A stretch of 20,279 nucleotides of DNA from JBCCMQ01 sp039179985 (lineage in GTDB: Bacteria; Pseudomonadota; Alphaproteobacteria; Rhodobacterales; Rhodobacteraceae), in NCBI GenBank assembly GCA_039179985.1, contig JBCDED010000072.1, forward strand, positions 1 to 20,279, in the 5' to 3' direction. The notes beneath the pieces are model-generated. The model did not search any database, was not told the origin of the DNA, and worked only from the letters and a program-made list of their open reading frames with translations. This document shows positions 7,558 to 15,573 of this stretch, piece after piece. Position 1 is the first letter of the stretch, and each line of letters begins with the position of its first letter. The position numbers and the translations under genes are program-made.

Positions 7558-10500
7558 TTACTCCGCTGCGATCCCTTCCATGCGATCCTCAAGCTCGTCG
7601 GCGGCGTCCTGCAGCGCGGCGAGCGTGTCGGCGTCGGGGGACCAGTAGTTTCTGTCGGTGGCTTCCAGGAGCCGTCCGGCCATGCGGGCGCTGGCGGTCG
7701 GGTTCAACTCAGCCAACCGCCGGCGCATGTCATCGTCCAGAACGAAGGTCTCGGAAATCCGCTGGTAGACCCAGGGGTCCACCTGGCCCGTGGTCGCCGA
7801 CCAGCCGAGCGTGTTCGTCACATGGGCTTCAATCTGGCGGACGCCTTCGTGGCCGTGCGTCAGAAGGCTTTCGTAGAACTTGGGGTTCAGGCTGCGGCTG
7901 CGGGTCTCAAGGGCGATCTGATCCTGAAGCGTGCGGACCTTCGCGGTGCCGCGTGTCTGATCGCCGATGTAGACCGGCGCGTCCTGCCCGCCCTTGGCGC
8001 GCTTCACCGCACGGGCGATGCCGCCCAGCGTGTCGAAGTAGTGATCGACCGATGTGACGCCCAGTTCCACGGATTCAAGGTTCTGATAGGCCAGGTCAAC
8101 GTTTTTCAGCGCCTTCTGCAAAAGCGCCGCGTGGTTCTTGGCCTTGCCGTCGACACCGTAGGCAAAGGATTTGCGGGCCTCATAGGCGTCGGCCAGTTCG
8201 TCCTCGTCGCCAAAAGCGGAACTGTCCACAAGGTGGTTGACGTTCGAGCCGTAGGCGCCTTCTGCGTTCGAGAAAACGCGCAGCGCTGCCGTTTCCAGGT
8301 CGACATCCATCTCGGCGGCATAGGCCAGCGCATGGGCACGAATGAAGTTCTGCGCCGGGTCTTCCTCGGCCATGGCGCATTTCAGGGCGGCTTCGGCAAG
8401 CATCCGCGTCTGAAGCGGCAGGAGATCGCGGAAGATACCCGACAGCGTCATCACCACGTCGATGCGCGGGCGGCCAAGCTCGGAAAGCGGGATCAGATCG
8501 GCGCCGGACAGCCGCCCGTAACTGTCAAAGCGCGGTGTCGCCCCCATCAGCGCCAGTGCCTGCCCGATAGGGACGCCGTCGGATTTGATATTGTCAGAGC
8601 CCCAGAGCACGAGCGCTACCTTGCGGGGCAGGTGGCTGTGAGTGTCCAGAAGCAGCTGCGCTTGTCGCGCGCCATCGCGCAGCGCAAAGGCCGTGGGCAT
8701 CCGGAATGGGTCAAACGCATGGATATTGCGGCCTGTCGGCAGGACCTCGGGCGAGCGGATCAGATCGCCCCCCGGGACCGGCGGAATATAGTGCCCGCCA
8801 AGGGCGCGCATCAGGGCGGGCAATTCGTGGTCCTCGCTCAGAAGTTCCGCGGTCCGCGCGCGTACTTCCGGGTCGTCGTCCGGCAGGGCCGCGAGGTGCT
8901 CGGCCTTTTGCTCTGCCGACATCGGTGTGCCGACCACGTGCAAGCCGTCGGTGATCAGCGCGTCTTCGGTTTCCAGAAGCGTCAGCCAGAGCTTGTCCGG
9001 CGCGGTCCCGCCCAGATCGACCGCTTCGGCCTGGGTTTCGATCAGGGTTTCCAGATCGGCGCGGGACGCGTCCGCCGGATCCATTTCCCGCCAGCGCGTC
9101 AGGCTGTCCTTGAGGTCCGCGAGCCCCTTGTAAAGCCCCGCAGCCGCCAAGGGCGGTGTCAGATGCGTGACGGTCACCGCACCCGACCGGCGCTTGGCCA
9201 GCGTTGCCTCGGACGGGTTGTTGGCGGCGTAAAGGTAGACATTCGGCAGATCGCCAATCAGCCGGTCGGGCCAGTCTTCGGCGCCGAGACCGGTCTGGCG
9301 GCCCGGCATGAATTCAAGGGCGCCGTGCATCCCGAAGTGCAGGACCACATCGGCGCGGAACTGGTTTTTGAGCCAGAGATAGAAGGCCGAGAAGGCGTGC
9401 GTCGGCGCGAATCCCCGCTCGAAAAGCAGGCGCATCGGGTCGCCTTCGTAGCCAAAGGCGGGCTGTACACCGACGAAGACATTGCCAAACTCGGCGCCCA
9501 GAATGTGGACACCCTGACCGTTCGACTGCACGCGTCCGGGTGCCGGACCCCAGACTGGCTCGATCTCATCCAGCCAGGGTGTCTGGCGGACAAGCGTGTC
9601 GGCGGGCACGGTGGCGGCGACATTGGCTTCGGTTCCGTGGCGCTCGGCATTGCCGGTCAGGACGGCGGCGCGCAGGGCCTCGACACTTTCGGGCATCTCC
9701 AGGTCATAGCCTTCGGACTTGAGCCGCTGGAGCGTGTTGAAGAGCGAGGCGAAGACCGACAGATAGGCGGCGGTGCCGATGGCCCCGGCATTGGGCGGAA
9801 AACCGAAGAGCACGATGGCGACACGGCGGTCTTTTGGGGCGCCCTTGCGCAAAAGCGCGGCGCGTTCCGTGCGCGCCGCCAGTTTTTCCACCCGTTCGTG
9901 GCAGGGCGCCATGGCGCGGTAATCGCTGAGCGAGGCACAGTTCTCGCTGCAACCATCGCAGGTCTTGCGACCGTGCCGTCCGGCAAAGACGGTGGGGTTG
10001 GTGGCGCCGTCAAGTTCGGGCAGTGCGACCAGCATGGTGGTTTCCACGGGTCCGAGCCCCTGCGCGCTGGCCGTCCACTGTTCCAGGGTCTGGAATTCCA
10101 GCGGGTGCGCGGCGAGGTAGGGCACGTCGAGCGCGCCGAGCGTCTCTACCGCGGCATCGCTGTCATTATAGGCCGGGCCGCCGACCAGCGAGAAACCGGT
10201 CAGCGAGACCAGAGCGTCGATCTTTGCTGTGCCCTTTGCGTGAAAGAACTGCTCGATCGCCGGGCGACCGTCGAGACCGCCGGCAAAGGCAGGAACGACG
10301 GCCATGCCGCGCGCTTCCAGGGCCGTGATCACCGCGTCGTAATGGGCCGTGTCGGAGGCCAGGATGTAGGACCGCATCATCAACAGACCGACCGTGGCCT
10401 TTGCGCCCTTCGGGCGGGGCAGGTCCGCGGGGTCAGTGGTAATGTGATGGCCGGGCAGGCCGGGGTGGTAGAGACCCACATCGGGGTAGTCCACCGGCGC

Positions 10501-11136
10501 CTTTGCCTCGGCACGCTTCCACGACGGCTCGGAGGCGTAGCGCGAGACCAGAAAGCGGATCATCTCTTCGACATTGTCGTCAGAGCCGCCCAGCCAGTAC
10601 TGCATGGTCAAAAACCAGGCGCGCAGGTCCTGCGCCTTGCCCGGAATAAAGCGCAGGATTTTCGGCAGCCGCCGCAGCATGCGCATCTGCCTGGCCCCAG
10701 AGGCGCCGGAGGGCGCTTTCGACCCGCGCAGGCGCTTGAGCAGCTTGACCGCGCCGGAGGCGGGTTTGGTCATGTCGAGATCGCCCATCCGGGTCAGCTG
10801 GACGATCGAGGGATCGGCGATGATCCCCACCATGGCGTCGCAGTGGGCGCGGCGGGCCTCCAGGCTGGGGCGGATCGCGCGCACGTGCTCTTCGATGAAG
10901 AGAAGGTTTGCGATCACGATATCCGCTTCGGCAACGTCGTCTTTCGCCGCCTGCAGGGCGGCAGGGTTTTCGGCCCATTCGGCGGCGGAGTGAACCGAGA
11001 CGCACAGACCCGGAAAATCGCCCTCAAGCCGGGGCAGGGCGCGTGTGGCAGGGCCTGCTGCGTGGGCATCAAGCGTGACAATCGCCACGCGGTAGCCGGA
11101 GAGGCGCCCCCCGCTGATATGCACGTCATCGCGCAT
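7558..11136 (-). CDS. bchH: BchH, magnesium chelatase subunit H
   Basis: BchH binds protoporphyrin IX and carries out Mg insertion together with the BchI-BchD ATPase, the first committed step of bacteriochlorophyll synthesis. At 1192 residues it matches the family (about 1190). The N-terminal domain begins with YRVAIVTLDAHAAGPATRA. The CobN/Mg-chelatase core shows HFGMHGALEFMPGRQTGLG near residue 600 and WGSDNIKSDGVPIGQALALM further on. The ATG at 11136 overlaps the end of bchB by eleven bases, so its ribosome site lies within bchB. bchI and bchD are not in this window. The complementary strand of this gene also stays open for more than 1,200 codons, a consequence of GC-rich codon use rather than a gene. 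Confidence 0.98.
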   Translation of the reverse strand: MRDDVHISGGRLSGYRVAIVTLDAHAAGPATRALPRLEGDFPGLCVSVHSAAEWAENPAALQAAKDDVAEADIVIANLLFIEEHVRAIRPSLEARRAHCDAMVGIIADPSIVQLTRMGDLDMTKPASGAVKLLKRLRGSKAPSGASGARQMRMLRRLPKILRFIPGKAQDLRAWFLTMQYWLGGSDDNVEEMIRFLVSRYASEPSWKRAEAKAPVDYPDVGLYHPGLPGHHITTDPADLPRPKGAKATVGLLMMRSYILASDTAHYDAVITALEARGMAVVPAFAGGLDGRPAIEQFFHAKGTAKIDALVSLTGFSLVGGPAYNDSDAAVETLGALDVPYLAAHPLEFQTLEQWTASAQGLGPVETTMLVALPELDGATNPTVFAGRHGRKTCDGCSENCASLSDYRAMAPCHERVEKLAARTERAALLRKGAPKDRRVAIVLFGFPPNAGAIGTAAYLSVFASLFNTLQRLKSEGYDLEMPESVEALRAAVLTGNAERHGTEANVAATVPADTLVRQTPWLDEIEPVWGPAPGRVQSNGQGVHILGAEFGNVFVGVQPAFGYEGDPMRLLFERGFAPTHAFSAFYLWLKNQFRADVVLHFGMHGALEFMPGRQTGLGAEDWPDRLIGDLPNVYLYAANNPSEATLAKRRSGAVTVTHLTPPLAAAGLYKGLADLKDSLTRWREMDPADASRADLETLIETQAEAVDLGGTAPDKLWLTLLETEDALITDGLHVVGTPMSAEQKAEHLAALPDDDPEVRARTAELLSEDHELPALMRALGGHYIPPVPGGDLIRSPEVLPTGRNIHAFDPFRMPTAFALRDGARQAQLLLDTHSHLPRKVALVLWGSDNIKSDGVPIGQALALMGATPRFDSYGRLSGADLIPLSELGRPRIDVVMTLSGIFRDLLPLQTRMLAEAALKCAMAEEDPAQNFIRAHALAYAAEMDVDLETAALRVFSNAEGAYGSNVNHLVDSSAFGDEDELADAYEARKSFAYGVDGKAKNHAALLQKALKNVDLAYQNLESVELGVTSVDHYFDTLGGIARAVKRAKGGQDAPVYIGDQTRGTAKVRTLQDQIALETRSRSLNPKFYESLLTHGHEGVRQIEAHVTNTLGWSATTGQVDPWVYQRISETFVLDDDMRRRLAELNPTASARMAGRLLEATDRNYWSPDADTLAALQDAADELEDRMEGIAAE

Positions 11137-12643
11137 AGTGGGCCTTGGCCTCGTAGAGGGTTTCGACGCTGATTTCGGCGACGCCGCGTTCCACGGCGAA
11201 GAGTTCGGTGTTGCGGCGGGCTTTGCCGCGCACGAAGAAGGGGATCTTGCGCAGCTCCTTCTCGGCGTCGGCCAGCCAGATCACGTTGTCATCGCGCGCC
11301 TCAGCCGGTTGCGGCTCGGGTGCGCTGCGCGGTGCGTGTCCGCCATGGTGCGAGGGACCGGCGGCATCGTGGAATTCAAAGTCTTCGCGGAACATCGTCA
11401 GAAGATGCTCTTCGAGACCCATCACCAGGGGATGCACCCAGGTATCAAAGATCACGTTGGCGCCTTCCCAGCCCATCTGCGGCGAGTAGCGCGCGGGGAA
11501 GTCCTGCACATGCACAGGCGCCGAGATCACGGCGCAGGGGATCCCCAGCCGTTTGCCGATGTGGCGCTCCATCTGCGTGCCGAGGATGAGTTCCGGCGCC
11601 AGCGTTTCAATCGCGCGTTCGACTTCGAGGTAGTCGTCGGTGATGAGCGCCTCGAGTCCCATGTCCCGTGCCAGAGCGCGGATGTCCCGGGCCATTTCGC
11701 GGTTGTAGCAACCGAGCCCGACGACCTCGAACCCCATCTCTTCGCGGGCGATCCGAGCAGCGGCTTTCACGTGTGTGCCGTCGCCGAAAAGGAAGACCCG
11801 CTTGCCGGTCAGGTAGGTCGAGTCGACCGAGGCCGACCACCACGGCAGGCGCAGGCGGCTGTCGTCCGCCCGCTTTGGCAGCCCCGTTATCCCGGCGACC
11901 TCATCAAGGAAATCATGGGTCGCTCCGACGCCGATTGGCACCGTCTTGGTAAAGGGCTGTCCGTGGTTACGTTCGAGCCAGCGACAGGCGGCCTCGCTGG
12001 TCTCGGGGTAGAGCATCACGTTGAAATGGGCGCGCGGCAACTCTGCGATATCGGCGGGGGTCGCGCCAAAGGGCGCCACGACGTTCACGGCGATGCCCAT
12101 CTCGGACAAGAGGCGCGAGACCTCTTCCACGTCGTCGCGGTGGCGAAAGCCGAGGGCTGTGGGTCCGAGGATGTTGCAGGTGACCTCTGGCGTCCGCGGC
12201 GCATCGCGGGACAGTCTGCGAACGATCTGAAAAAACGTCTCGTCAGCGCCGAAGTTTTCCTTGCGCTGATAGCTCGGCAGCTCCAGCGGGATCACGGGCA
12301 CAGGCAAACCCATGGTTTCGGCAAGACCGCCTGGGTCGTCCTGGATCAGCTCGGCAGTGCAGGAGGCGCCGACGATGATCGCCTCGGGCCGGAAGCGGTC
12401 GTAGGCGCCTTGCGCGGCGCGCTTGAACAGATCGGCGGTATCGGCGCCGAGGTCGCGGGCCTGGAACGTGGTGTACGTGACGGGCGGGCGGTGGTCGCGC
12501 CGCTCGATCATGGTGAACAGCAGATCGGCGTAGGTGTCGCCCTGGGGTGCGTGCAGGACGTAGTGCAATCCTTTCATCGCGGTGGCGACGCGCATGGCGC
12601 CCACGTGGGGCGGGCCCTCGTATGTCCAGACCGTCAGCTTCAT
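11126..12643 (-). CDS. bchB: BchB, catalytic subunit of dark-operative protochlorophyllide reductase
   Basis: BchB forms the heterotetramer with BchN that reduces the C17=C18 bond of protochlorophyllide. The 505 residues begin MKLTVWTYEGPPHVGAMR. Asp36 (PQGDTYADLL) is at the position of the unusual aspartate ligand of the NB 4Fe-4S cluster. Asp274 (SVDSTYLTGKRVF) is at the position of the proposed proton-donor aspartate; both agree in number with Rhodobacter capsulatus. The C-terminal part (about 450-505) carries the small PCP-reductase-like region ending LRKIPFFVRGKARRNTEL. The ATG overlaps the bchN stop as ATGA. The preceding linker (about 415-440) is His/Pro/Ala-rich and looks disordered. 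Confidence 0.98.
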   Translation of the reverse strand: MKLTVWTYEGPPHVGAMRVATAMKGLHYVLHAPQGDTYADLLFTMIERRDHRPPVTYTTFQARDLGADTADLFKRAAQGAYDRFRPEAIIVGASCTAELIQDDPGGLAETMGLPVPVIPLELPSYQRKENFGADETFFQIVRRLSRDAPRTPEVTCNILGPTALGFRHRDDVEEVSRLLSEMGIAVNVVAPFGATPADIAELPRAHFNVMLYPETSEAACRWLERNHGQPFTKTVPIGVGATHDFLDEVAGITGLPKRADDSRLRLPWWSASVDSTYLTGKRVFLFGDGTHVKAAARIAREEMGFEVVGLGCYNREMARDIRALARDMGLEALITDDYLEVERAIETLAPELILGTQMERHIGKRLGIPCAVISAPVHVQDFPARYSPQMGWEGANVIFDTWVHPLVMGLEEHLLTMFREDFEFHDAAGPSHHGGHAPRSAPEPQPAEARDDNVIWLADAEKELRKIPFFVRGKARRNTELFAVERGVAEISVETLYEAKAHYAR

Positions 12644-13926
12644 GCAGGCACGTCCTGCCGGGTCAGGGCCTTACGACGGAGGGGACGCGCGAAGAGCCCG
12701 GCGAGATCGCCGGCCTGTTCGTAGAAATGCACGGGCGTGAAGACGAGCTCGATGGCCCATTTTGTGGTCAGGCCCTCGGCCTCCAGCGGGTTGGCGAGGC
12801 CAAGTCCGCAGACGGTCAGATCGGCGCGCGCCGCGCGGGCGCGGTCAAGCTGCTGCTCCACGTCCTGGCCTTCGGCGATTGTGGGGCCTTCGGCAGTCAG
12901 CCCGAGGTCGGGGCCCTGCAGGGCACGGTGCAGAAAGGGCGTGCCGATTTCGATGGCTCGCATCCCGCATTCGCGTGTCAGAAAGCGCGCCAGTGGAATT
13001 TCAAGCTGGCTGTCGGGGAAGAAGAAGACGGATTTGTCGGCCAGCGTTTCCGCCTGCGCGGCGATGGCCTTGCGCGCCCGGGCGCGGGGAGCGGCGGTCA
13101 CGGTGTCGAACCGCTCGCGCGAAACGCCGAATTCCTGCGCGATGGCCCAGAGCCAGGCGGTTGTGCCCTCTTCGCCAAAGGGCATGGGCGCGGCGATATG
13201 GCGGGCGCCCCGGCGTTCCAGTGCCGCCAGCGTGTCGCCAAGAAAGGGTTGGGTGCAGGCGACCAGCGTGTTCTGTCCGACCGTCGGATCGGCGTCCGCG
13301 CGGCGCCCCGGCAAAACGGAAACGCCTTCAATGCCGAGGTCGGTCAGCAGACCCAGCATCTGATCTTCCACAACATCCGGCAGCGCCCCGGCGACCAAAA
13401 GCTGATGTGCGGTCGATTCGGCCAGTTCCGGTACCATGGCGGCCAGACAGGCGTCTTCGCCCTGAGTAAAGGTCGTTTCTATGCCGGACCCAGAATAGTT
13501 CAGCACCCGCACATGGGGTGCGAATTGCCGTGTTAACCGCTCTGCTGCGCGGGCGAGGTCCAGCTTGATCACCTCGGACGGGCAGGACCCGACCAGAAAC
13601 AGCTGCCGTATGTCAGATCTGCGTGACAGTAGCCGTGCGACTTCCCGGTCGAGTTCTTCGTTGGCGTCGGCCAGACCGGCCAGATCTTTCTCTTCCAGAA
13701 TGGCGGTGCCGAAGCGCGGTTCGGCAAAGATCATGACCCCCGCCGCGCTTTGCAGCAGATGGGCGCAGGTGCGACTGCCCACGACGAGGAAAAAGGCATC
13801 TTGCATCTTGCGGTGCAGCCAGATGATCCCGGTCAGCCCGCAGAAGACCTCGTGCTGTCCGCGCTCCTTGAGGACCGGTGCGCCAAGGCAGCCTTGGGCC
13901 ACCGGGTTCTGAGCGGTTTCACTCAT
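12640..13926 (-). CDS. bchN: BchN, subunit N of dark-operative protochlorophyllide reductase
   Basis: BchN pairs with BchB to hold the NB 4Fe-4S cluster and the protochlorophyllide pocket. The 428 residues are the family's usual length. The three cluster cysteines are C29 (EVFCGLTGI), C54 (GSRTCAHLL) and C115 (LVGSCPSEV), each exactly three residues later than C26, C51 and C112 of Rhodobacter capsulatus. This is the same spacing with a slightly longer N-terminus. The gene overlaps bchF upstream and bchB downstream by four bases each (ATGA), so it depends on coupled translation from the promoter in front of bchF. Confidence 0.98.
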   Translation of the reverse strand: MSETAQNPVAQGCLGAPVLKERGQHEVFCGLTGIIWLHRKMQDAFFLVVGSRTCAHLLQSAAGVMIFAEPRFGTAILEEKDLAGLADANEELDREVARLLSRRSDIRQLFLVGSCPSEVIKLDLARAAERLTRQFAPHVRVLNYSGSGIETTFTQGEDACLAAMVPELAESTAHQLLVAGALPDVVEDQMLGLLTDLGIEGVSVLPGRRADADPTVGQNTLVACTQPFLGDTLAALERRGARHIAAPMPFGEEGTTAWLWAIAQEFGVSRERFDTVTAAPRARARKAIAAQAETLADKSVFFFPDSQLEIPLARFLTRECGMRAIEIGTPFLHRALQGPDLGLTAEGPTIAEGQDVEQQLDRARAARADLTVCGLGLANPLEAEGLTTKWAIELVFTPVHFYEQAGDLAGLFARPLRRKALTRQDVPA

Positions 13927-14411
13927 GCCGCAACGGCCCCCTGCAAGCGGGCCTGCCGCAGTTTGATCAGGAACTGCGCCGCGTTGATCACGTATGCGGC
14001 GTAGGCCGCGAGGGCCAGCAACATCAGGCCCTGCGGCCCCAGGGCCCCTGTCCAGAGCGCCCAGAGATAGGCCGTGTGCAGCGCGATGACGGCGAAGCTA
14101 AAGACGTCTTCCCAGAAGAAGGCGGGCGCAAAGAGGTATTGGCCGAAGACGACCTTTTCCCAGATCGCGCCAGTCACCATGATGGCGTAGAGAAAGCCCG
14201 TTTTCACGACGATAGACACGGTCGCGGCAATGTAACCCTCGCCGGTGGTGAGATACCTCAGAACAAGGGCGAGCGAGATCAGGAAGACAAGAAATTGCAG
14301 AGGCGCCAGCACACCCTGCACCGTGGTCCAGATTGTCTGGTCCCGGCGGGCGCGCTCTTGCGCCGAGTAGAGTCCGGAGGGCACAGACCCCCCGGGCTGC
14401 CGAACTGACAT
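13923..14411 (-). CDS. bchF: BchF, 3-vinyl bacteriochlorophyllide hydratase
   Basis: BchF hydrates the 3-vinyl group of (bacterio)chlorophyllide to 3-hydroxyethyl, which BchC later oxidises to the 3-acetyl group of bacteriochlorophyll a. The 162 residues contain four hydrophobic segments (about 30-52, 61-82, 103-121 and 125-145). The family segments YSAQERARRDQTIWT and IWEKVVFGQYLFAPAFFWEDVFS are readily recognised. It is the first gene of the long minus-strand operon. AGGAG lies about nine bases before the ATG, and a TGT-N12-ACA palindrome covers the start codon and ribosome site (14411-14428), with a second around the probable -35 box. Repression by PpsR is therefore likely. Confidence 0.96.
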   Translation of the reverse strand: MSVRQPGGSVPSGLYSAQERARRDQTIWTTVQGVLAPLQFLVFLISLALVLRYLTTGEGYIAATVSIVVKTGFLYAIMVTGAIWEKVVFGQYLFAPAFFWEDVFSFAVIALHTAYLWALWTGALGPQGLMLLALAAYAAYVINAAQFLIKLRQARLQGAVAA

Positions 14412-14428
14412 GTCCGAGTCTCCTGACA
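14411..14428. promoter_or_regulatory. PpsR/CrtJ-type palindrome over the bchF start
   Basis: The sequence is TGTC-N10-GACA, matching the extended TGT-N12-ACA consensus on both halves. It overlaps the bchF start codon and its AGGAG ribosome site, so part of the match comes from bases already constrained for translation. It could be a downstream operator acting with the site at 14468 or a coincidence. Confidence 0.5.
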
Positions 14429-14443
14429 GACACCGCGTAAGGA

Positions 14444-14473
14444 AAGCTACGACCCAGATCCACAGAGTGTCAA
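14444..14473 (-). promoter_or_regulatory. Candidate promoter of the bchF operon
   Basis: On the minus strand a perfect TTGACA at 14473-14468 is followed after 18 bases by TAGCTT (14449-14444), a poor -10 match (3 of 6). Transcription would start near 14437, giving a leader of about 25 bases before the bchF ATG. The -35 box lies inside a PpsR-type palindrome. No Fnr-type site (TTGAT-N4-ATCAA) was seen nearby. Confidence 0.45.
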
Positions 14474-14485
14474 TTAGAACTTACA
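14468..14485. promoter_or_regulatory. PpsR/CrtJ binding site upstream of bchF
   Basis: The sequence TGTCAATTAGAACTTACA fits TGT-N12-ACA exactly. Read on the minus strand, its right half supplies TTGACA (14473-14468), the probable -35 box of the bchF promoter, so a bound repressor would block RNA polymerase directly. Confidence 0.82.
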
Positions 14486-14491
14486 CTTTTG

Positions 14492-14509
14492 ATTGCGGCT
14501 TGGTTTACA
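14492..14509. promoter_or_regulatory. Possible degenerate PpsR half-site
   Basis: This stretch keeps the right half (GTTTACA) but has ATT in place of TGT. It begins exactly 24 bases after the site at 14468, the same offset as the two perfect sites at bchG. On its own it would not be called. Confidence 0.3.
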
Positions 14510-14612
14510 GGTTCTCCAAAGGAAAGCGAGTGGCTGGGGTGTGAAATCACCCTTGCGGCAAAGGGAATTCGCGGACGGGGCGGCGAATCCGCGCACCCGG
14601 ACAACCCGAGCC

Positions 14613-14630
14613 TGTCAATTCTCTTTGACA
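14613..14630. promoter_or_regulatory. PpsR/CrtJ binding site upstream of ppaA
   Basis: The sequence TGTCAATTCTCTTTGACA is a perfect TGTC-N10-GACA palindrome. Its last six bases (14625-14630) are TTGACA, a perfect -35 box reading toward ppaA. No convincing -10 box is at 17 bases (GACACT); TACAAT at 14653-14658 is too distant at 22 bases. The site suggests that PpsR controls the ppaA-ppsR transcript, a possible autoregulatory loop. Confidence 0.82.
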
Positions 14631-14731
14631 TTCCCAAATAGAAGGAGGACACTACAATCACGCCAAAACGGTTACTCGCGGAGCGGTGTTTCTGTCTCTC
14701 GCCTCCGTGACGGCAGAAGGATTGGCACAAA

Positions 14732-15532
14732 ATGGACAACGGCCCGCATAAGGCCGAACGCGAAGAGGAGCCGGCACGGCTCCCCCATGTCGATGCTCTT
14801 GCGTCGGCTGTGTTGTCTATTGTCGCCAAGAAATCTCATCTTTCAGACAGCGCGCGCCTCAGGTCACTTGTGGACCGTCTGTGTGACGCCGTGCGCGACT
14901 ACGACGCGACGGCGCGCGCGCGCATGATGGCAGAGCTTGCCGCGCTCGATATCCATCCGGTTGAGATCACCGAGGTGCTGATTCCTGCGGCCGCACGCAA
15001 GCTGGGCGAGGACTGGTGCAGCGATGCCCTGAGCTTTGCCGATGTGACCATCGGCGCTGCGCGCTTGCAGGCGATGCTGCGCGAGATGACTGACGAAATC
15101 CTGGCGGGCGTAGTCGTGCCGCAGAACGCGCCCCACGTCCTGATTGCTGTGCGTTGCAACGAATTTCACACGCTCGGCGCGCTGGTGCTCAGTTCCCATT
15201 TTCGCCGGCGGGGTGTCGTGGTGCGGCTCAGCCTGGGGCAGAGCGACGGTGAAATTGCACAGATCATCGACTCCGGTGATTACGATGCGGCAATGATATC
15301 AGCTTCGGGTGGTGAAACCCTTGAATCGCTACGCAATTTGGTGAAGATTATCCGCAACGGCACTGAGGATGCGCCCCCGATCTTACTCGGTGGGTCGGTC
15401 CTGGAGCAGAAAAAGGACGTTAAGACATTAACCGGTGCTGACTATGTTACGAACGACCCCGACGAGGCATTGCGGCTGTGTGGTTTGAAGGTTCCAGACC
15501 GCGGCGTGACTACTCCTCCGATCGAGGCGTAG
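14732..15532 (+). CDS. ppaA: PpaA/AerR, B12-binding antirepressor of photosynthesis genes
   Basis: PpaA (AerR in Rhodobacter capsulatus) binds a cobalamin and modulates the PpsR/CrtJ repressor in response to light and oxygen. The 266 residues contain a helical cap (about 20-130, including LGEDWCSDALSFADVTIGAARLQ) and a C-terminal Rossmann-like B12-binding domain (about 135-250). E144-F-H146-T-L-G149 is an ExHxxG variant of the DxHxxG cobalamin signature, with the histidine one residue from His145 reported for AerR. It also has SLGQSDGE (167-174), SASGGET and LLGGSVLE loops. The ATG at 14732 has AAGG about eleven bases upstream and a stop in frame just before. It lies 38 bases upstream of ppsR, very likely in one transcript. 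Confidence 0.92.
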   Translation: MDNGPHKAEREEEPARLPHVDALASAVLSIVAKKSHLSDSARLRSLVDRLCDAVRDYDATARARMMAELAALDIHPVEITEVLIPAAARKLGEDWCSDALSFADVTIGAARLQAMLREMTDEILAGVVVPQNAPHVLIAVRCNEFHTLGALVLSSHFRRRGVVVRLSLGQSDGEIAQIIDSGDYDAAMISASGGETLESLRNLVKIIRNGTEDAPPILLGGSVLEQKKDVKTLTGADYVTNDPDEALRLCGLKVPDRGVTTPPIEA

Positions 15533-15560
15533 CGGATGCGCAGAACCCGTCCTCATTCCC

Positions 15561-15573
15561 GGAGCAAACGGTG
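15561..15573 (+). promoter_or_regulatory. Ribosome site that decides the ppsR start
   Basis: GGAG at 15561-15564 lies six bases before GTG at 15571. The open frame extends upstream into ppaA (to 15478), but this ribosome site and the match of the following residues to PpsR N-termini favour GTG. Confidence 0.7.

Larger units (their letters stand above)
14412..14731. other. Divergent regulatory region between bchF and ppaA
   Basis: This 320-base stretch contains no supportable gene. It separates the minus-strand bchF operon from the plus-strand ppaA-ppsR genes. It carries TGT-N12-ACA palindromes at 14468-14485 and 14613-14630, a third overlapping the bchF start, and a degenerate half-site at 14492-14509. 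TTGACA boxes face outward in both directions. A stop codon in frame with ppaA at 14708-14710 rules out an upstream extension of that gene. An AAGGAGGA at 14642-14649 resembles a ribosome site but no start codon follows at a usable distance. Confidence 0.85.

Noticed and set aside
7534..11172. Open frame of about 1,200 codons on the plus strand, antisense to bchH
   Set aside because: It mirrors the codon positions of bchH in a GC-rich genome, has low-complexity Arg/Gly/His-rich composition and matches no family I recognise; bchH itself is unmistakable.
11138..12724. Open frame of about 530 codons on the plus strand, antisense to bchB
   Set aside because: It is a shadow of bchB, whose conserved Asp36 and Asp274 fix the real strand and frame.
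14641..14731. Possible small leader gene behind the AAGGAGGA at 14642-14649
   Set aside because: No ATG, GTG or TTG lies at a usable distance after the ribosome-like site; the first GTG is more than 30 bases away.
14412..14731. Fnr-type operator (TTGAT-N4-ATCAA) in the divergent region
   Set aside because: TTGATTGCGGCTTGG at about 14489-14503 has only the left half; no second half-site matches.
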